From NCBI RefSeq assembly GCF_900461455.1, contig NZ_UGIA01000001.1, forward strand, positions 992,001 to 1,056,000: 64,000 bases of DNA, written 5' to 3'. The translations under genes and the position numbers were made by a program. The notes beneath the pieces are model-generated. The model ran no database searches. It had not been told where the DNA came from and saw only the letters and a program-made list of their open reading frames with translations. This stretch comes from Helicobacter acinonychis (GTDB taxonomy: Bacteria; Campylobacterota; Campylobacteria; Campylobacterales; Helicobacteraceae). The first letter of the stretch is position 1; each line of letters begins with the position of its first letter. Positions 18,965-28,574 of the stretch are shown in pieces.

Positions 18965-20350
18965 TTAAGTTTTCACAGCGATAGGGTTTTTCTCTTTGTA
19001 AGTGGTGAAAACCCCTTTTTTGATTTCATAATAAGTCACCCCTAACGCGGTCAAAAACGCCAAAAATTGTGCGATAGGGTAAGTCGCCCAAATCCCATCA
19101 ATCCCATAGAAATAGCTTAAAATCGGTAGTAAAACCACCATAAACCCTAGCGTGTGCGAAATAGTGATAATAAACGAACTTCTAGTGCGCTGAATAGATT
19201 GGAAAAACACCGCGCACAACAAAGTCATGCCTAAAAAAACATAACCGGTATAATAAATATTCATCGCCCTTTTAGTCTCTTGCATAAAAAGTGCATCCTG
19301 ATCGCTTGGTTGCAAATAAAGCTTGATTAAAAATTCATCTAAGAAATAATAAACGCCATAGAAAAGAATCCCCACGCAAAACGCCACCTTCAAACCAAAA
19401 ACAAACACCTCTTTGACGCGCTTTAAACTTTTAGCCCCATAACTAAAACTCGCAATAGGTTGGATGCCTTGAGAAATCGCAAACAAAGTCGTGAAAAAGA
19501 TCACCGCATTATACATGATAATCCCATACATACTCACAAACCTCTCCCCTGCAGTGTGTATGATAGCGGTATTAAACAATAAAATCATAATAGAGGCACT
19601 AAATTCTGCCGTGCTTTGAGGCACACCGCTTTTGGTTGAAGAAATGATTGAAGACAAAGAAAAACGCTTGATAAAATACAACTGCCCTTTTTTAAACCAA
19701 AAATGCTGCATTAAGACTAAAAAGCCTATCGCATGCCCTATCACCGTGGCTATCGCACTGCCTTGAACCCCCACTTCCAAAACAAAAATAAACAAGTAGT
19801 TGAAAAAAACATTCACTAACGAGCCAATCAACATCGCCACCATCGCTAAAATCGGTCGTTTGTCATTCACCACAAAAACATCCGCCAAAGGGTGCAAAAC
19901 CATAAAAACCGCACCCATTAAAATGATTTCAATATAGCGTTTAGACATGCTTAATAAAGCGTCACTACTCCCAAAAAGGCGCGCGATATTTTCACTAAAA
20001 GGCAGTAAAATCATGCTCAAAATAAAGGTGCTAATGGCGACAAAATAAAACACGCTGCTAAACACAAGCCTAGCTCTATGGGTTTTATTTTGACCTAAAA
20101 AATACCCCACAATGCTCGCTGCCCCAAAACCAAAAAGCAATTCATACGCTATTAAAGCCGGAAAAATAGGCCATGCGATATTGACCGCTGCAATAGCTTC
20201 TTTACCCAGTTTCTTGCCCACAAACATGCCGTCTATCATAGAATAAGTGGAAAGTGAAATCATAGAAAAAGCTAAAGGGATAAAGTAATAAAAAAAGAGC
20301 TTCCCAATAGAATCTTTATGCAAATCAATCTTTTTTTTGAGCATGGCCAT
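18965..20350 (-). CDS. MATE-family efflux protein (HP1184)
   Basis: A 461-residue membrane protein with 12 hydrophobic segments in two similar halves of six, the MATE layout. The first half opens with IGKLFFYYFIPLAFSMISLS, and family motifs GKKLGKEAIAAVNIAWP and GFGAASIVGYFLGQNK follow at about 50-90; the second half repeats YNAVIFFTTLFAISQGIQPI. MATE proteins expel cationic drugs or metabolites using Na+ or H+. ATG 20350 and a second ATG at 20344 are both possible. It lies 24 bases upstream of HP1183 on the same strand, so the two may be co-transcribed. Confidence 0.87.
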   Translation of the reverse strand: MAMLKKKIDLHKDSIGKLFFYYFIPLAFSMISLSTYSMIDGMFVGKKLGKEAIAAVNIAWPIFPALIAYELLFGFGAASIVGYFLGQNKTHRARLVFSSVFYFVAISTFILSMILLPFSENIARLFGSSDALLSMSKRYIEIILMGAVFMVLHPLADVFVVNDKRPILAMVAMLIGSLVNVFFNYLFIFVLEVGVQGSAIATVIGHAIGFLVLMQHFWFKKGQLYFIKRFSLSSIISSTKSGVPQSTAEFSASIMILLFNTAIIHTAGERFVSMYGIIMYNAVIFFTTLFAISQGIQPIASFSYGAKSLKRVKEVFVFGLKVAFCVGILFYGVYYFLDEFLIKLYLQPSDQDALFMQETKRAMNIYYTGYVFLGMTLLCAVFFQSIQRTRSSFIITISHTLGFMVVLLPILSYFYGIDGIWATYPIAQFLAFLTALGVTYYEIKKGVFTTYKEKNPIAVKT

Positions 20351-20452
20351 CTCGCTTGTTGTTTAAAAAATGTGACAAATTTTGTTATTTTAACATAAAG
20401 AAAGAGACAATTTATCAGTTAAATACCGCTCAATTTAAGGAGAGATTTTCAT

Positions 20453-21628
20453 CTATTTTGCCCCAAATTTGATCGTGATGAAATTAAACCAAAATAGCGC
20501 CAACAAACCTAGTGCCCCACCCACAAAGCCAATATACCCTAACCCCAATTGGTGGATCACAATACTGCCAAACAACGCTCCTGATCCAATCCCCACATTA
20601 TAGCTCCCTGAAAAAATCGCGCTTGCAACATCCGTGGCATTGGGTGCAAGTTGCAACACCCTCATTTGCAAGGAAATCCCAAGCGAAGTGATCCCAATCC
20701 CCCATAAGAAAATTTGCAAGAAAATTACCCACTCTAAATGCTTGAATGAAAAAAGTAGAAGTTGCGGGCAAAGGACTAAAATAATGGCGCAAGCGATGAA
20801 TTTTTTAGGGTTTTTCTCATAAAAACGACCGAATAAAAAGCTCCCCATAACACCCGCTAGCCCAAACACAAACAGCATCAGCGTCGCCACTTCAGGGGAA
20901 AATTGGCTGATTTGAATGATAAAAGGCTCAATATAACTATAAGTGGTGAAATGCCCAGAAATAGCCAAAATCACAAGCAAATAAATCCCCACTAAAAGCG
21001 GGCGTTTCATTAACACAGGAAGGCTAGATAAAGTACCGGCGTTTCTACTCGGTAAAGATGGGAGCAGCCTATACATAAGCAATGCTACCAACAAAGCAAC
21101 GCCCCCAATCATGCCAAAAGTGGAGCGCCAATCTAACATTTGCCCAATGATCCTCCCAAGCGGTAACCCTAAAATCATCGCTAGCGAACTCCCTAACGCT
21201 AATAACCCTAAAGCTTGTTGTTTCCTGCCAATGGGTGCGACACGAATGACTAAAGAAGCCGTGATAGACCAAAAAACAGAATGAGCCAAAGCGATGCCCA
21301 TGCGCGAAATTAATAACACCCAAAAATCCCACGCCACCACTGAAAGGATATGGCTGACAATAAAAAGACCAAAAAGAAAAAGCAGCAAGCGTTTCCTTTC
21401 AATTTTAGCACTAAGCAGCATCAAAGGCAATGAGCCAAGAGACACGATCCACGCATAAAGTGTGATCATAAGCCCCACGCTCGCGCTCTCCATTTCAAAA
21501 CTTTTTGCAATATCTGATAAAAGTGCAATAGGGACAAACTCCGTGGTGTTGAAAATAAACGCCGAAAGTGAAAACACAAAAACCCGCATTAAGGCGAGTT
21601 TTTTATACGATTGTTTGGTTATCATCAT
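20453..21628 (-). CDS. Major facilitator sugar-efflux-type transporter (HP1185)
   Basis: A 391-residue inner membrane protein with 12 hydrophobic segments. The N-terminal half carries FNTTEFVPIALLSDIAKSF, the hallmark of the SotB/AraJ/PbuE drug-proton antiporter branch, and a motif A-like turn LSAKIERKRLLLFLFG near residue 80. Enteric SotB exports arabinose and IPTG; the H. pylori substrate is unknown. It starts with two ATGs (21628, 21625). Its promoter region is shared divergently with the carbonic anhydrase gene. Confidence 0.82.
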   Translation of the reverse strand: MMITKQSYKKLALMRVFVFSLSAFIFNTTEFVPIALLSDIAKSFEMESASVGLMITLYAWIVSLGSLPLMLLSAKIERKRLLLFLFGLFIVSHILSVVAWDFWVLLISRMGIALAHSVFWSITASLVIRVAPIGRKQQALGLLALGSSLAMILGLPLGRIIGQMLDWRSTFGMIGGVALLVALLMYRLLPSLPSRNAGTLSSLPVLMKRPLLVGIYLLVILAISGHFTTYSYIEPFIIQISQFSPEVATLMLFVFGLAGVMGSFLFGRFYEKNPKKFIACAIILVLCPQLLLFSFKHLEWVIFLQIFLWGIGITSLGISLQMRVLQLAPNATDVASAIFSGSYNVGIGSGALFGSIVIHQLGLGYIGFVGGALGLLALFWFNFITIKFGAK

Positions 21629-21853
21629 TCAATCTTAAAATTAAGGTGGTTAAATCTCCCATTTGAAACGCCCATTATAAGATAAAAAATTTAACCGCTT
21701 GCGATTAAACCCCCTAAAATTGTTACCATTTGAAATAAAATTTAAAGCCGTTAGGGGCTTATCCTTAAGCTCATTTTTGACAGCCCCATCCGTTATGGTT
21801 TGAGCGCTAGAATTGAGTCGTTGTTTAAAAAATTTAAAATAAAGGATAACGAA

Positions 21854-22600
21854 ATGAAAAAAACTTTTTTGATCGCTCTAGCACTTGCAACTTCTCTTAT
21901 AGGTGCTGAAAAAACCCATTGGGATTACAAAAACAAAGAAAATGGCCCACACCATTGGGACAAATTGCATAAAGATTTTGAAATGTGCAAAAGCGGTAAG
22001 AGCCAGTCTCCTATCAATATTGAGCATTATTACCACACGCAAGATAAAGCCGATTTGCAATTCAAATACGCCGCTTCCAAACCTAAAGCGGTATCTTTCA
22101 CCCACCACACTTTAAAGGCTTCGTTTGAGCCGACTAATCATATCAATTATAGAGGGCATGACTATGTGTTGGATAATGTGCATTTCCACGCCCCTATGGA
22201 GTTTTTAATCAATGGTAAAAATAAGCCTTTGAGTGCGCATTTCGTGCATAAAGACGCTAAAGGGCGTTTGTTAGTGTTAGCGATTGGCTTTGAAGAAGGG
22301 AAAGAAAACCCAAACCTTAACCCTATTTTAGAAGGCATTCAAAAGAAACAGGATTTTAAGGCGGTAGTTTTAGACGCTTTCTTGCCTAAAACAATCAATT
22401 ACTACCATTTTAACGGCTCTTTGACCGCTCCGCCTTGCACAGAAGGGGTGGCATGGTTTGTGATAGAAGAGCCTTTGGAAATCTCTGCCAAGCAATTAGC
22501 TGAAATCAAAAAACGCATGAAAAATTCGCCTAACCAACGCCCCGTCCAGCCTGACTACAACACCGTAATCATTAAAAGTTCAACTGAAACCCGCTAAAAT
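21854..22600 (+). CDS. Periplasmic alpha-carbonic anhydrase
   Basis: A 247-residue alpha-class carbonic anhydrase (HP1186) that interconverts CO2 and bicarbonate in the periplasm and helps urease buffer it in acid. A signal peptide covers residues 1-18. The zinc ligands are His110, His112 (VHFHAPMEF) and His129 (SAHFVHK). Cys45 and the cysteine in [10 protein letters not shown] form the usual disulphide, and LTAPPCTEG holds the active-site Thr. The frame opens at 21800, but ATG 21854 with AAAGGA upstream and the signal peptide fixes the start. In this species it is an acid-induced, ArsRS-linked gene; ArsRS itself lies at the end of this window. Confidence 0.95.
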
Positions 22601-22606
22601 TTAAAA

Positions 22607-22628
22607 CTCTCTCTTTTTAAAGAGAGAG
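22607..22628 (+). terminator. Hairpin terminator after the carbonic anhydrase gene
   Basis: A perfect 10-bp stem, CTCTCTCTTT-TT-AAAGAGAGAG. A TTTTTT run follows only 13 bases later, so termination strength is uncertain. Confidence 0.6.
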
Positions 22629-22738
22629 ACATCAAAATCATTTTTTGTAAAACAACGCTAAAAATTGTAACCGCCTAGTATTTTGTAAAGCGCTTAAACG
22701 CTAACGATTGGGACTTCTGCTAAAGAGTTTAAAATAAA

Positions 22739-22942
22739 GACTCTGTTCTAATTGGACAACAATATAGAGTCTTTAAATTCCACAAGTGGGTTGATAATCG
22801 TTTCTTTTACGATAAGACAGATCTATACACACTCCAAGCTAAAGTGAATTTGTATTGTCAAAATAGAGGCTATCACTCTCTTAACGAATTGAAAGCGTTT
22901 GCTAAAGAATTGATAAAATCTTATATAAACTACAAGGCGTAA
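22739..22942 (+). pseudogene. Orphan C-terminal fragment of an unrecognised accessory protein
   Basis: An open stretch of 67 codons without a start codon, ending TAA at 22942; an in-frame stop lies just before it. The translation starts DSVLIGQQYRVFKFHKW and ends AFAKELIKSYINYKA. It reads like a real protein tail (amphipathic, lysine-rich helix at the end) cut off by a rearrangement. It lies directly before the 23-25 kb mobile-element gene and on the same strand, so both probably came in together. I do not recognise the family. Confidence 0.45.
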
Positions 22943-23039
22943 AATGGGCTACAATCAATCTTTAGCTAAAGTTAGTTTTAAATTATCGCTCTCTAATTAA
23001 AGAGCGGTTAAAATCAATTTAAAGCGAAAGGACACGATA

Positions 23040-24853
23040 ATGTTATTGAATTACGACTTTTTAGAATTAGTTGATGAGCCACATAGAAACATTTCCTTGA
23101 CATCAGCTATTGATAAGGCGTTAGCGGACAAGAAATTAGCTAGACAAAATAAACCTAGCGTTAGGGTGCTTGGTAAGAGTATGCCCTTAAGCAAGTTTTT
23201 AGATGCTGTTGGCGATGAAATCTCACGACTTAAATATGATATGAGCCACAAGACTATTAAAGGTTCTACGATTGAAAGCTCTAATCTTATCAGTATTTAT
23301 AAAAAGATTGCGAGCGGACTACCTTTTGGGACTATCTCGGCATTTAGACCTTTTAAAGACGCTTTTTATAGAGACTTTACTGAAAAAGAGCGAAACGCAC
23401 TAATCTATGCTTATAAGAGCGGAGCAGACCCTAAAGATGCTGACATAATAGCTCAATATTGGTTAAGTAAATCGGTGGATTTAGACCCATACAATCCTAT
23501 TAAAGTTGTAGATTTCTTTCACCCACAACCTGAAAATGAGAAAGAGACTGGGAAATTTAAAGAATACAAGGATATGATTGAGAATATTTATACGACAATC
23601 GCTAACAAATTAGGTGAGTTTTATGTAGATAAATTCTTAAAGAAAAAAGCCACAATGAGAGACTTTATGTCTAGTCCTAAATTTCTCAAAAAATACCGCT
23701 ACACCTATAAAGACAATATGAAAAGGACACGAAAGCTAAAATCACTATTGGATAGTAAGCGACACTTTTTAGGTTATATTCAAGTGATTGGTTATTGGAA
23801 AGAAAGCTTAAAAGACAACCTTTTGCCTGATAAAGAGACTAGCTTTTTTGTATTCCAAAACGAACCTAGTAACACATTTGATTTGTCAAAGGAGTTGTTA
23901 TTGTTAGCGAGACACTTTAATCAAGCGGCGATTTGTTATTGCGACAACGCAAAGACTGATAAAGTGGAATTGGTGAGCGCTTTACCTAATGAGTTTGGCG
24001 ATGTGTGGGCGAAATTCACTGACATCACATTCACTATCCCTTTAACCCAATCTATCACACGCTTACACAATAAAGTCTATACATTCTTTGAAAAGAAAAA
24101 TATGGAAAATTATGGCGTTAGTTTTGAGGAGCTTTCTACGACAAAATTAAAAGCGATGAGAATGCCTAAAGACATTGAGGGGTTTAACATTCCTTGTAAA
24201 GCCTACATTGAACGCCACATTAAAACTTCTATTCATAGCAGTTTAGGAGGGGAACGAAATTATCCTGGTCGCACTTTTGATATGAACAAAGTCCAACAAT
24301 ACGAGCTACAAGCGATTAAAAGGCTAGATTTAAAAGATGCTCTAAAAGTAAAAGTTTTAAAGCAAGTTATAACCACAACATTAAGGTCAATAAACTTGTC
24401 AAGGCTTTACGACAAGGCAAAAAAGCGAGTAAGACACTTATAGCGAGCGTTCTTGCTAACACCATAGACACCGATGCAGGTTATTGCTTTATCTCACCGA
24501 CAGATTTAGCGACACAACTTGATAACATCAGCCCTAGACTATCTAAAAGCATTGTAACCGCCATAGAGCAAGCAGAGGGAGTTGGACTACTCTATGCTTT
24601 AATTGACAGGGTTACATATAACTCGCTCCACAATATCTTGAATTTCATTTTTGATATTGATAACCCCTTAAGCGACGAAGCATTAAGCGAATTAGTGATT
24701 GAAGTCCCAAGAGAAGCGTTAAAGAATGTGAAGTTACCACAAATCAAAAATGTATTGACTTCTCAAATCTTTGATGGGGCTTATCAGTTTAGAGGTAACG
24801 ACTATAAATACCAATACCAAACGACACCTGAATTGTTGGACATGTTGGAGTAA
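23040..24853 (+). pseudogene. Phage/mobile-element-type protein of unknown function, broken by one frameshift
   Basis: The 5' frame (23040-24443, 467 residues, ribosome site AAAGGA) is colinear with a second open frame ending at 24853. Reading from about 24343 in the other frame gives YNHNIKVNKLVKALRQGKK and continues without a stop to TTPELLDMLE. Restored length is about 603 residues. The first frame's last ~30 residues (VITTTLRSINLSRLYDKAKK) are therefore out of frame. A pattern FGTISAFRP ... GYIQVIGYWKE ... SFFVFQ ... LLARHFNQAAICYCD vaguely recalls DUF3293-like domains, but I would not assign a function. No integrase is nearby. It sits exactly at the HP1186/HP0203 junction. Confidence 0.6.
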
Positions 24854-24854
24854 C

Positions 24855-24953
24855 ATGGTAGCACGATTTCGTTATTTCAGTAGAAATAATAGCTCTAATG
24901 CTATTTCTAAAACTCGCTTTTTTACTTATCAATGTAAAGATTATTTCAATTGA
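24855..24953 (+). CDS. Possible 32-residue peptide after the broken gene
   Basis: ATG 24855 follows TTGGAGTAAC, giving a weak ribosome site and a one-base gap from the upstream stop. It encodes MVARFRYFSRNNSSNAISKT and 12 more residues. It is Asn/Ser/Phe-rich with no recognisable domain, and may be just the eroded end of the mobile element. Confidence 0.25.
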   Translation: MVARFRYFSRNNSSNAISKTRFFTYQCKDYFN

Positions 24954-24989
24954 ATACCGACAACTAAAGTCTTAATTTTAGTACAACCC

Positions 24990-25075
24990 ATTTTTTAAGA
25001 GAAAAGGGGGTTTTGAAACAATCCCTCCCCTACAACCTCTCAAATTAAATTAACCCTAAAAGAGCGTTTTTAAAA
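24990..25075 (-). repeat. Dispersed structured 3' element, copy E (partial)
   Basis: On the minus strand, right after the HP0203 stop, the sequence reads AAAACGCTCTTTTAGGGTTAA, later TTGTTTCAAAACCCCC (25021 to 25006). This parallels AAGCGCTCTTTGGTTAGG and TTATTTCAAAACCCCC of copy A in order and spacing. The two leading hairpins of the other copies are not evident here. Confidence 0.5.
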
Positions 25076-25124
25076 GTGGCTTAATGAGTTGCTTTTTGGT
25101 TAAAGAAATTCCATTTTATGGTTT

Positions 25125-25427
25125 TTATGGTTCTTCTTTTTGGGCTTGCTCCAAAGCCATTTGTGCATGCTTGCAATCTTTTTTAAACGACTTTGTGATG
25201 TAATTGATTTTAAGCGTAGAGTCAAAAGCCTCTTGGCATTTCTTAAGCTTATAATCGCGCTCTTGTGGATCTTGCAAATAATACTTCACCGATCGCACAA
25301 AACTAAAATGAAACTCCATAGGCGGATTACGGCTATCTGGCGTGCCTTCGCAATGATCACTGCAATAAGTACTTTGTGCTCCCAAACCCCCTAGCATAAC
25401 CAACAATAAAAAAACAACCTTTTTCAT
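25125..25427 (-). CDS. Hypothetical exported cysteine-containing protein (HP0203)
   Basis: A 100-residue protein with a clear signal peptide (MKKVVFLLLVMLGGLGAQS) and four cysteines in the mature part (STYCSDHCEG, KKCQEAF, KKDCKH), likely paired in the periplasm. The frame is open from 25463, but ATG 25427 with AAAAGGAGCG just before it is the true start, giving a 22-base gap from fabH. It ends the minus-strand run that begins with ndk. Its function is unknown to me; it is conserved in H. pylori as HP0203. Confidence 0.75.
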   Translation of the reverse strand: MKKVVFLLLVMLGGLGAQSTYCSDHCEGTPDSRNPPMEFHFSFVRSVKYYLQDPQERDYKLKKCQEAFDSTLKINYITKSFKKDCKHAQMALEQAQKEEP

Positions 25428-25449
25428 TAACGCTCCTTTTAACCCTTTT

Positions 25450-26445
25450 CTAACTGCCTCCAAAATACACCAATGCTGAACCCCAAGTCAATCCCCCACC
25501 AAAAGCGTCTAAAAGCATCAAATCGCCCTTTTTCAAACGCCCTTCTTCATAAGCTTCACCCATGGCCATAGGGATACTAGCTGCTGAAGTGTTGCCGTAT
25601 TTATGCACGGTCAAAACCACTTGCTCATCTTTAAAATCCAAATGCTCTCGCACGGCTTGAATGATTCTCAAATTAGCTTGATGTGGGATAAACAAACGAA
25701 CATCTTCAGGTTTGAGAGCATTTTTTTCTAAGATCATTTCCACATCTTTTAAAAGCGTTTTCACCGCTAGTTTAAACACTTCATTGCCTTTCATGCACAA
25801 AAAAGGATCTGAAGTCTCTTCTTTAGCGTTAAAAGGCGTGGGTTTGAGAGTCCTTGGCGTATAGAGGTAATTAGAAAAATTCCCATTCGCTGAAATCTGC
25901 ACATCCAAAATGCTTTCTTTTAAATGCTTTGTCCTGCCTATCACACACGCCCCAGCCCCATCACCAAATAAAATACAAGTCCCCCTATCCTTAAAATCCA
26001 ACACGCTACTCGTTTTTTCTGCCCCCACGATCAGCACATTTTCATACATCCCGCTTTCCACATAAGCTTTAGCCACGGACAAGAGATAAATAAAACCGGT
26101 GCAAGCGGCTGAAATATCAAACGCCGGCTTGTTTTCAATGCCTAGTTTCGCGCTCAACACGCAAGCGGTTGAAGGCATGGCTAAAAAATCAGGGCTTAAG
26201 GTCGCTACAACCACTAAGTCAATGTCTTGTGGGGTTAAATGTGCCCTTTCTATGGCTTGTTTAGCCGCTATCACCCCTAAATCACTGCTTTTTTCTCCAA
26301 CACTAGCAAAACGGCGTTCTTTGATACCGGTCCTTTTTTCTATCCATTCATCGCTAGTATCCAAAAATTCTTGAAACGCTACATTCTTTATGCATTCGCT
26401 TGGAGCGTGCATAGCAATGGATTTAAGAGAAGCGTAAAATTCCAT
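25450..26445 (-). CDS. fabH: 3-oxoacyl-ACP synthase III
   Basis: A 331-residue condensing enzyme that joins acetyl-CoA with malonyl-ACP to start type II fatty acid synthesis. The nucleophile is Cys115 in ISAACTGF; the His and Asn of the triad are in [11 protein letters not shown] (about 255) and KYGNTSAAS (about 285). The C-terminal [11 protein letters not shown] is the CoA/ACP-side glycine loop. It lies 24 bases after plsX in the conserved yceD-rpmF-plsX-fabH arrangement found in many bacteria, which couples lipid and ribosome genes. Confidence 0.96.
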
Positions 26446-26469
26446 TCAATCCCCTTAACATAGTCATCT

Positions 26470-27489
26470 TTAAGCGTCTTGTTGATCGCTTTGATGCGTA
26501 GAAGCACTAGGCTTCAAACTCTCAAACGCTTTTGTAATCCTCAAACAAACCTGACTTTTAACGGTACTAATAGCCTGATAAATCGCACATTCAATCGCTC
26601 TAGCGTTGCTCTTGCCATGGCTAATGATCACGCTTTTATTCACGCCTAAAAGCGGTGCTCCTCCATATTCAGCGTAATCGGTTTTTTGCCTTAAGGTATC
26701 AAACGCATTCTTAAGCATCAAAGCCCCTATTTTAGATTTAAGACAACTTTTAATTTCATCTTTAAAAATAGAACCTATTGCACTAGCGACCCCTTCAGTC
26801 GTCTTTAAGACCACATTCCCCATGAAGCCATCGCAAACCACCACATCCACAAGCCCTTTGAAAATATCGCTCCCCTCCACATTACCATAAAAGAAATCAT
26901 AAGCTTTTAACATTTTATGCGTTTCTTTAACGAGCATGTTCCCTTTAATATCCTCTTCGCCATTACTCAAAAGACCCACTTTAGGGCTATCGTAACCTAA
27001 AACGCTTTTAGCGTATTCATACCCCATAAGAGCAAAATCAATTAAATATTCAGGCTTGCAATCCGTGTTCGCTCCCGCATCTAATAGCACGCTAGGGCGT
27101 TTGCCAACACTGGGCATTAAAGTGCAAATAGCAGGTCTTTCAACCCCCTTAATACGCCCCAAACGCAAGGTCGCTAAACCCATAGTCGCCCCACTATGCC
27201 CTGCTGAAATCAAAGCGTCAGCCCCATTTTTCAAAATATCCATACCCAAGTAAATGGAAGATTCCTTACGCTTAATAGCCTCTGTGGCGGCTTCTTCCAT
27301 TTTGATATAATCTTGCGTGTGGATCATTTCCACTTTGCTAGCTAACTCTTTAGAAATAAAAGGGGTCGCCTTGTCTTTATCCCCCACTAAAACAGCACCA
27401 AAACTCTTATTCTCTAAAGCCCTTGAAACTCCCTCAATAATGGGTAAAACCCCATGGTCAGCCCCCATTAAGTCTATTACAATTTTCAT
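26470..27489 (-). CDS. plsX: Phosphate acyltransferase PlsX
   Basis: A 339-residue soluble, membrane-associated enzyme that turns acyl-ACP into acyl-phosphate, the donor for glycerol-3-phosphate acylation by PlsY. The N-terminus [13 protein letters not shown] is the family signature; [26 protein letters not shown] (split: HSGATMG is the active-site loop) lies near residue 100. The frame extends to 27516, but ATG 27489 (or the adjacent 27492), behind AAAGGACG, matches the family start. The long C-terminal tail after residue 315 is low-complexity. It is followed by fabH. Confidence 0.94.
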   Translation of the reverse strand: MKIVIDLMGADHGVLPIIEGVSRALENKSFGAVLVGDKDKATPFISKELASKVEMIHTQDYIKMEEAATEAIKRKESSIYLGMDILKNGADALISAGHSGATMGLATLRLGRIKGVERPAICTLMPSVGKRPSVLLDAGANTDCKPEYLIDFALMGYEYAKSVLGYDSPKVGLLSNGEEDIKGNMLVKETHKMLKAYDFFYGNVEGSDIFKGLVDVVVCDGFMGNVVLKTTEGVASAIGSIFKDEIKSCLKSKIGALMLKNAFDTLRQKTDYAEYGGAPLLGVNKSVIISHGKSNARAIECAIYQAISTVKSQVCLRITKAFESLKPSASTHQSDQQDA

Positions 27490-27551
27490 CATGCGTCCTT
27501 TAAAGGCTTGTTGCAATCCTTTAAAATACTCCCTATCATTAAAGATAGCTT

Positions 27552-27698
27552 TTAGTATTCTTTAGTGAATTTATTGATATGGTGTGGGAGCTTCCAAGTG
27601 CCGTCTTTAGCTTTTATAGGCTTAGCCAACTTAACGCTATAATGCGTGCGCCTCTTTGCCGCTCTTGTCTTACTCACTCTTCTATCAGGTACTGCCAT
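27552..27698 (-). CDS. rpmF: 50S ribosomal protein L32
   Basis: A 48-residue protein beginning [19 protein letters not shown], the conserved L32 N-terminus, and rich in Arg and Lys as expected for a ribosomal protein. It ends INKFTKEY with TAA at 27552-27554. AAGGAGAAT lies just upstream of ATG 27698. The epsilonproteobacterial form lacks the zinc-binding cysteines of some L32 proteins. It is encoded between the yceD-like gene and plsX. Confidence 0.95.
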   Translation of the reverse strand: MAVPDRRVSKTRAAKRRTHYSVKLAKPIKAKDGTWKLPHHINKFTKEY

Positions 27699-27713
27699 AA
27701 ATTCTCCTTATAT

Positions 27714-28070
27714 TCAATCTGCGTAATGGTAGTCTAATTTAATGGACTCCACTTCAGAGCGTAAAATTTCGCTCAAATCAATAAAACCATTGAAAGATTC
27801 AATAACATCTAAGTTATCAAAATCTAAACTTTGGCTTTGCGTATCCCACAACCCATCTGAAATATGCAAAACCAACGACTCATCAAGGCTTTTTTTAAAC
27901 TCTTTACCGCTCGCATCACAAATAAGCACCAACTCGCCCTTGAGTTGCGCTTTCAAGCGAAACAATTTCGCCCCCACTCGCACAACTTCGCCCTCTAAAA
28001 CCACTCCCTCATGCTCTAAAGAAAACGCTCTAGGCACATTAAAAGCGATTTTACGCATTTCAAATTGCAT
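27714..28070 (-). CDS. YceD-like DUF177 protein (HP0199)
   Basis: A 118-residue acidic protein. Its position directly before rpmF and the conserved core LKGELVLICDASGKEFKK support the DUF177/YceD family, known as the partner of L32 genes. In plants and bacteria the family has been linked to 23S rRNA processing; I cannot tell whether that holds here. The single CD in place of the family's usual CxxC pattern means the zinc site is not obvious. ATG 28070 is used; Met5 (28058) is an alternative. Confidence 0.75.
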   Translation of the reverse strand: MQFEMRKIAFNVPRAFSLEHEGVVLEGEVVRVGAKLFRLKAQLKGELVLICDASGKEFKKSLDESLVLHISDGLWDTQSQSLDFDNLDVIESFNGFIDLSEILRSEVESIKLDYHYAD

Positions 28071-28094
28071 GCTTATTCTTAAACGCTCTTAATC

Positions 28095-28508
28095 TTAAAA
28101 CTCTCTAGTGGCAAAAAAGAAAGCGATTTCATTGTGTGCGTTTTCCAAGCTATCGCTCCCATGCACCGCATTAGCGTCAATGCTTTCAGCAAAATCCGCT
28201 CTTATAGTGCCTTTTTGGGCGAGCTTTGGATCAGTCGCTCCCATAAGATCTCTATTCTTAGCCACAGCGTCCTTACCTTCTAAAACCATAACCACCACCG
28301 GACCACTGACCATAAATTCTATCAAGTCTTTAAAAAAAGGTCTTTCTCTATGGATCGCATAAAAGTTTTCAGCGTCTTTAACGCTTAAATGCAAGCGTTT
28401 CATAGCAATGACTTCCAAGCCGTTGCTCTCAAAACGATCAATAATCTTCCCTACCACTTTCTTCTTAAGTGCATCCGGTTTAATAATAGACAGCGTTCTT
28501 TGTTTCAA
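28095..28508 (-). CDS. ndk: Nucleoside diphosphate kinase
   Basis: A 137-residue enzyme that balances NTP and dNTP pools by ping-pong phosphate transfer. The catalytic histidine is in [12 protein letters not shown] (about residue 115), the family signature; [12 protein letters not shown] at the N-terminus and [12 protein letters not shown] (about 87-98) bind nucleotide. Full length for the family. AAGGAG precedes ATG 28508. It is the first gene of the run to fabH and HP0203. Confidence 0.97.
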   Translation of the reverse strand: MKQRTLSIIKPDALKKKVVGKIIDRFESNGLEVIAMKRLHLSVKDAENFYAIHRERPFFKDLIEFMVSGPVVVMVLEGKDAVAKNRDLMGATDPKLAQKGTIRADFAESIDANAVHGSDSLENAHNEIAFFFATREF

Positions 28509-28574
28509 TTTAAACTCCTTGTGAATTGTTGATTATACAAAAATTTTTTAAAATATGACCCTTAAAATATTTTT

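Larger units (their letters stand above)
22601..23039. other. Junction interval between carbonic anhydrase and the mobile-element gene
   Basis: These 439 bases hold the carbonic anhydrase terminator and an orphan gene tail (22739-22942). They also contain an 18-codon frame starting at 22944 and a hairpin CGCTCT/AGAGCG (22987-22992, 23001-23006). I see no intact gene. Confidence 0.6.

Noticed and set aside
22733-24953. An insertion sequence or complete prophage
   Set aside because: No transposase, integrase, terminal inverted repeats or packaging genes can be seen, only one broken gene and fragments.
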